From positions 62,001 to 126,000 of the forward strand of contig JANMHB010000184.1 in the NCBI GenBank assembly GCA_031374935.1: DNA of 64,000 nucleotides. The letters are read 5' to 3'. Each line of letters opens with the position of its first letter. The first letter of the stretch is position 1. This document shows, piece by piece, positions 61,903 to 64,000 of this stretch. This DNA comes from JACMLX01 sp031374935. Lineage in GTDB: Bacteria > Gemmatimonadota > Gemmatimonadetes > Gemmatimonadales > Gemmatimonadaceae. Position numbers and translations under genes: made by a program. Under the pieces are notes generated by a model. It saw nothing but the letters and a program-made list of their open reading frames with translations, did not search any database and was not told where the DNA came from.

Positions 61903-63237
61903 CTACGGTCGCGGCTTGGCCGTCCGCTGTTCCCCACCGCCCGAATTCGACGCACCGCCGCCGCTCGAGGCACCGCTTCCACCGGACGCACCGCCGCTGT
62001 TCCCACCACCGGAGTTATAGCCGCCACCCGACTGAACCGAGGGCGTCGGTGCCGCACGGCGATCCGAGTCACCCCCGCCTCCCTGGGTGTACCCAAGTCC
62101 GTTCACGGCGCGACCGGGCGGCGACACCGGGATGGGTGGGCTCGGCACGATGACGTACGGCCCGTTGCCACCACCGTACCAGCCGCCACCGTACCAGCCA
62201 CCTCCGTTCCAGCCGCCGTTCTGAAAGCCGTTGAAGCCAAAAGGGTTGAACCAGCCACCACCTAACTGGCCGAATCTCCCGAACTGGCCAAACTGGCTGA
62301 ACCCCCAGTACGGGAAGAAGGGGTCGACGAGGCCGAAGACCGGATCAGAGGCGATCGGCATCCCGTTCATCCCCCGACGAAACCCGGCCTGGGCCAGCGC
62401 CAATTCCTCGGCCGCCGAGAGGCCGCCGCGCTGATTCGGTTGCTGCTGCCGAACGCCTGGCTGACGCCCCTGCATCACGGTGAACACGCCCGGATGCGAG
62501 ACGGCAACCATCATGTCGATCACACTCGCCGGAATCTTCGCGTCACGCAGATTCCGCAGCTCGCGCGCGTTGAGTGCGAACTTCTGTCCGCGCTCCGCCA
62601 GCCACGCCTCGGTGACCGAAGCACCGACCATGTTCGACACCTCGAGCACGTCTGCCGTGGTCACTTCAGCGGACGCCTCGACGCGTGCCCCCCACGCCTG
62701 CGACGTGTTGCCTCGCGGCAGGCGCCGCACGATCGCGTCCGGCAGACCGAGCGAGTCCGACATCAGATCGAAACGGACGATGCGGACGGCCGTGGTGCTG
62801 CGCGTCTTGACCCCTTCGATCTGCGAGAAGCTGTCACCCTGATGCGAGAGGAGGCCGGTGATGCGCTGCGGCGCGCCACCGGCGCAGCTGTATTCGGACT
62901 CCATGTAGAGTCGCCGATCGTCGTCAGACCAGCGCGCCAGATCCCAGCCCGTGCATCCGTCCTTCGTGCGCGCGACGCGCTCGCCACTGGCGGTCAGCAT
63001 GGTGGCCGGCGCGATCGAATCGCCGACCACCGTCACCAACTCGATGGTGTTGCGATCGCGCGTCGGCAGCAGGCAGACATCGGGGCCGGGCGCGCCGGCG
63101 GCACTGGTTGTCCAGCAGCCGAGCCATGCGCGCCACCGGGGATCGATGCGGACGGTGGAATCGCGCTGCGCCACAGCGGTGGTGGCAGTGAGCAGTGCGC
63201 TGGCGATGAGGGCGGCGCCGTGTGATGTGCGTGGCAT
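61903..63237 (-). CDS. Exported protein with low-complexity Gly/Asn-rich tail, paralogue of the 60894 gene
   Basis: This 444-residue protein has a signal peptide ending TTAVAQ. The N-terminal ~130 residues match the 60894 protein (WLGCWTTSAAG, VCLLPT, VTVVGDSI, DGCTGWDLARWSDDDRRLYM, YSCAGG). A middle part has a helical LNARELRNLRDAKIPASVID element. The last ~170 residues are low complexity: FGQFG, NGGWNGGGWYGGG and long Ser/Gly runs. Such tails suggest surface display or self-association. Function unknown. Confidence 0.75.
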   Translation of the reverse strand: MPRTSHGAALIASALLTATTAVAQRDSTVRIDPRWRAWLGCWTTSAAGAPGPDVCLLPTRDRNTIELVTVVGDSIAPATMLTASGERVARTKDGCTGWDLARWSDDDRRLYMESEYSCAGGAPQRITGLLSHQGDSFSQIEGVKTRSTTAVRIVRFDLMSDSLGLPDAIVRRLPRGNTSQAWGARVEASAEVTTADVLEVSNMVGASVTEAWLAERGQKFALNARELRNLRDAKIPASVIDMMVAVSHPGVFTVMQGRQPGVRQQQPNQRGGLSAAEELALAQAGFRRGMNGMPIASDPVFGLVDPFFPYWGFSQFGQFGRFGQLGGGWFNPFGFNGFQNGGWNGGGWYGGGWYGGGNGPYVIVPSPPIPVSPPGRAVNGLGYTQGGGGDSDRRAAPTPSVQSGGGYNSGGGNSGGASGGSGASSGGGASNSGGGEQRTAKPRP

Positions 63238-63248
63238 GAGTCGGTCTC

Positions 63249-63998
63249 CTACAGCCGCAGCGTGAAGCCCATCGTGGCAGCGGTGCCCGACAGGTCGATC
63301 TTTCCGAAGCCGTCAAACGATCCCTCACGTGCGAGGGTGCCGCGCGCGGCCGTGTATCGCAAATCTCCCGTCAGTGACAGGCGTGTCGTCATGCGGACAT
63401 CGATGCCAAGCTGGGCGTACCCCAGTGGCGCCCAGCCCTTCGAGGCGAGTCTGTCGCGAAAGACGTTGAGCGTCTGGAAGTCGACGAAGTCGCCATTCTG
63501 CACAAACGAGTACTGCATCGCCCCGATGCCGGTGCCAACCCAGGGTGTGAAGCGAGACGGGATCCAGGCGAACTTCCCGATCCGCTCACCTGGCGCCGAG
63601 AGTGCGTACTTCACCCCGACCGACAGCGGCACGCGGCGCAAGCGCGTCGTCTGCTCGATGGGCTGGTCGTTGTTGTCGATGAAGTTCCGGAATTCCGATG
63701 CGGCCGTGCGCGAGGCGTCGCCGCCGGTGAGGACGATCTCGGTGCGATCACTGATCCGGATGCCGAGGTCGATCTGATAGCCGGTGGCAGCGAAATCGCC
63801 TGTGGAGAGGGTGAGATTCTTCCGCGAGAAGTCGAAGATCTCCCCGTTGCCGAAGGGGCGGTCGTAGCCGCCGCGGACAGTCAGGCTGACCACGGGCCGG
63901 CGGAAGGTGAAGCCGTCACCGACGGCGCCAGCGGGTTGGGCCATGACAGCCGTCCACGGCAGTGCGGCGAGAAGCAGTCCAGCTGCCACGGTGGAACG
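63249..63998 (-). CDS. Outer-membrane beta-barrel protein (5' end cut by window)
   Basis: The frame runs past the last in-window start candidate (GTG at 63989) to the window edge, so the N terminus is probably missing. Visible are the end of a signal peptide (LLLAALPWTAVMAQ) and about eight amphipathic strands (VVSLTVRGGYDRPFG, TGYQIDLGIRISDRTEIVL, FTPWVGTGIGAMQYSF, RLSLTGDLRYT) ending in MGFTLRL. It resembles OmpW/OmpA-like 8-stranded barrels, and lies directly upstream of the paralogous pair, possibly in one operon. Confidence 0.8.
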   Translation of the reverse strand, partial: RSTVAAGLLLAALPWTAVMAQPAGAVGDGFTFRRPVVSLTVRGGYDRPFGNGEIFDFSRKNLTLSTGDFAATGYQIDLGIRISDRTEIVLTGGDASRTAASEFRNFIDNNDQPIEQTTRLRRVPLSVGVKYALSAPGERIGKFAWIPSRFTPWVGTGIGAMQYSFVQNGDFVDFQTLNVFRDRLASKGWAPLGYAQLGIDVRMTTRLSLTGDLRYTAARGTLAREGSFDGFGKIDLSGTAATMGFTLRL

Positions 63999-64000
63999 AC

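Overview
This is a high-GC window of bacterial chromosome. It is densely packed with protein genes, and I see no rRNA, tRNA, CRISPR array or intact insertion sequence. The gene content points to Gemmatimonadota or a close relative. The evidence is a clade II (Sec/lipoprotein-type) nitrous oxide reductase operon, many exported M20, M28 and M1 peptidases whose signal peptides end in A-Q, TonB and beta-barrel proteins, and several GGDEF/EAL proteins. This assignment is an inference from content, not a phylogenetic result.

Layout. Positions 1-2380: the 3' end of a Ser/Thr-kinase gene of the TerY-associated type and a coupled membrane protein. 2406-4673 (minus): a cupredoxin lipoprotein, cysK and cysE. 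4721-9501: TPR protein, Gfo/Idh oxidoreductase, xylose-isomerase-like protein, GNAT, glyoxalase-fold protein, a truncated AlkD-like remnant and a DinB-fold protein. 9531-12660 (minus): an M20 amidohydrolase, a LuxR-type regulator and a trypsin-fold/PDZ protein that has lost its catalytic His and Ser. 12900-16958 (plus): a TonB-dependent receptor, then an Ada-like/AlkA alkylation-repair pair. 16968-20501 (minus): an EamA exporter and a GGDEF-EAL protein. 20666-22653 (plus): a YgiB-like lipoprotein, a small lipoprotein and a YgiC-like ATP-grasp ligase. 22650-31362: aminotransferase, AarF/UbiB kinase, a second GGDEF-EAL protein, and a DUF3299 protein with a LolD/FtsX-type ABC transporter.

31363-41959: a frameshifted gene remnant, an M28 peptidase, a second DinB-fold protein, and the nos region. 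The nos region has a cytochrome c lipoprotein divergent from nosZ, then nosZ, a membrane protein fused to NosL, nosD, nosF, nosY and an Rrf2-type regulator. 42085-50208: GyrI-like protein, M20 amidohydrolase, small unknown protein, MaoC hydratase, ECF sigma/anti-sigma pair, metallophosphoesterase and an ABC exporter interrupted by one in-frame amber codon. 50420-55890: diguanylate cyclase, SET-domain protein, DUF2127 membrane protein, DEAD-box helicase and lgt. 56001-60725 (minus): HupE/UreJ-like protein, M1 peptidase, DUF6702-like protein and beta-barrel protein. 60894-64000 (minus): two paralogous exported proteins and a beta-barrel protein cut by the window edge.

The clearest functional unit is N2O respiration. 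Transcribed together, nosZ-(TM-NosL)-nosD-nosF-nosY supply the enzyme, copper delivery and maturation ABC complex, and the divergent haem lipoprotein is a plausible electron donor. Notable oddities are the inactive HtrA-like protein beside a LuxR regulator with a degenerate receiver, the NosL fusion, hairpins around nosZ, the amber-split exporter, two decayed genes, and the HupE/M1/DUF6702 neighbourhood of unknown function.
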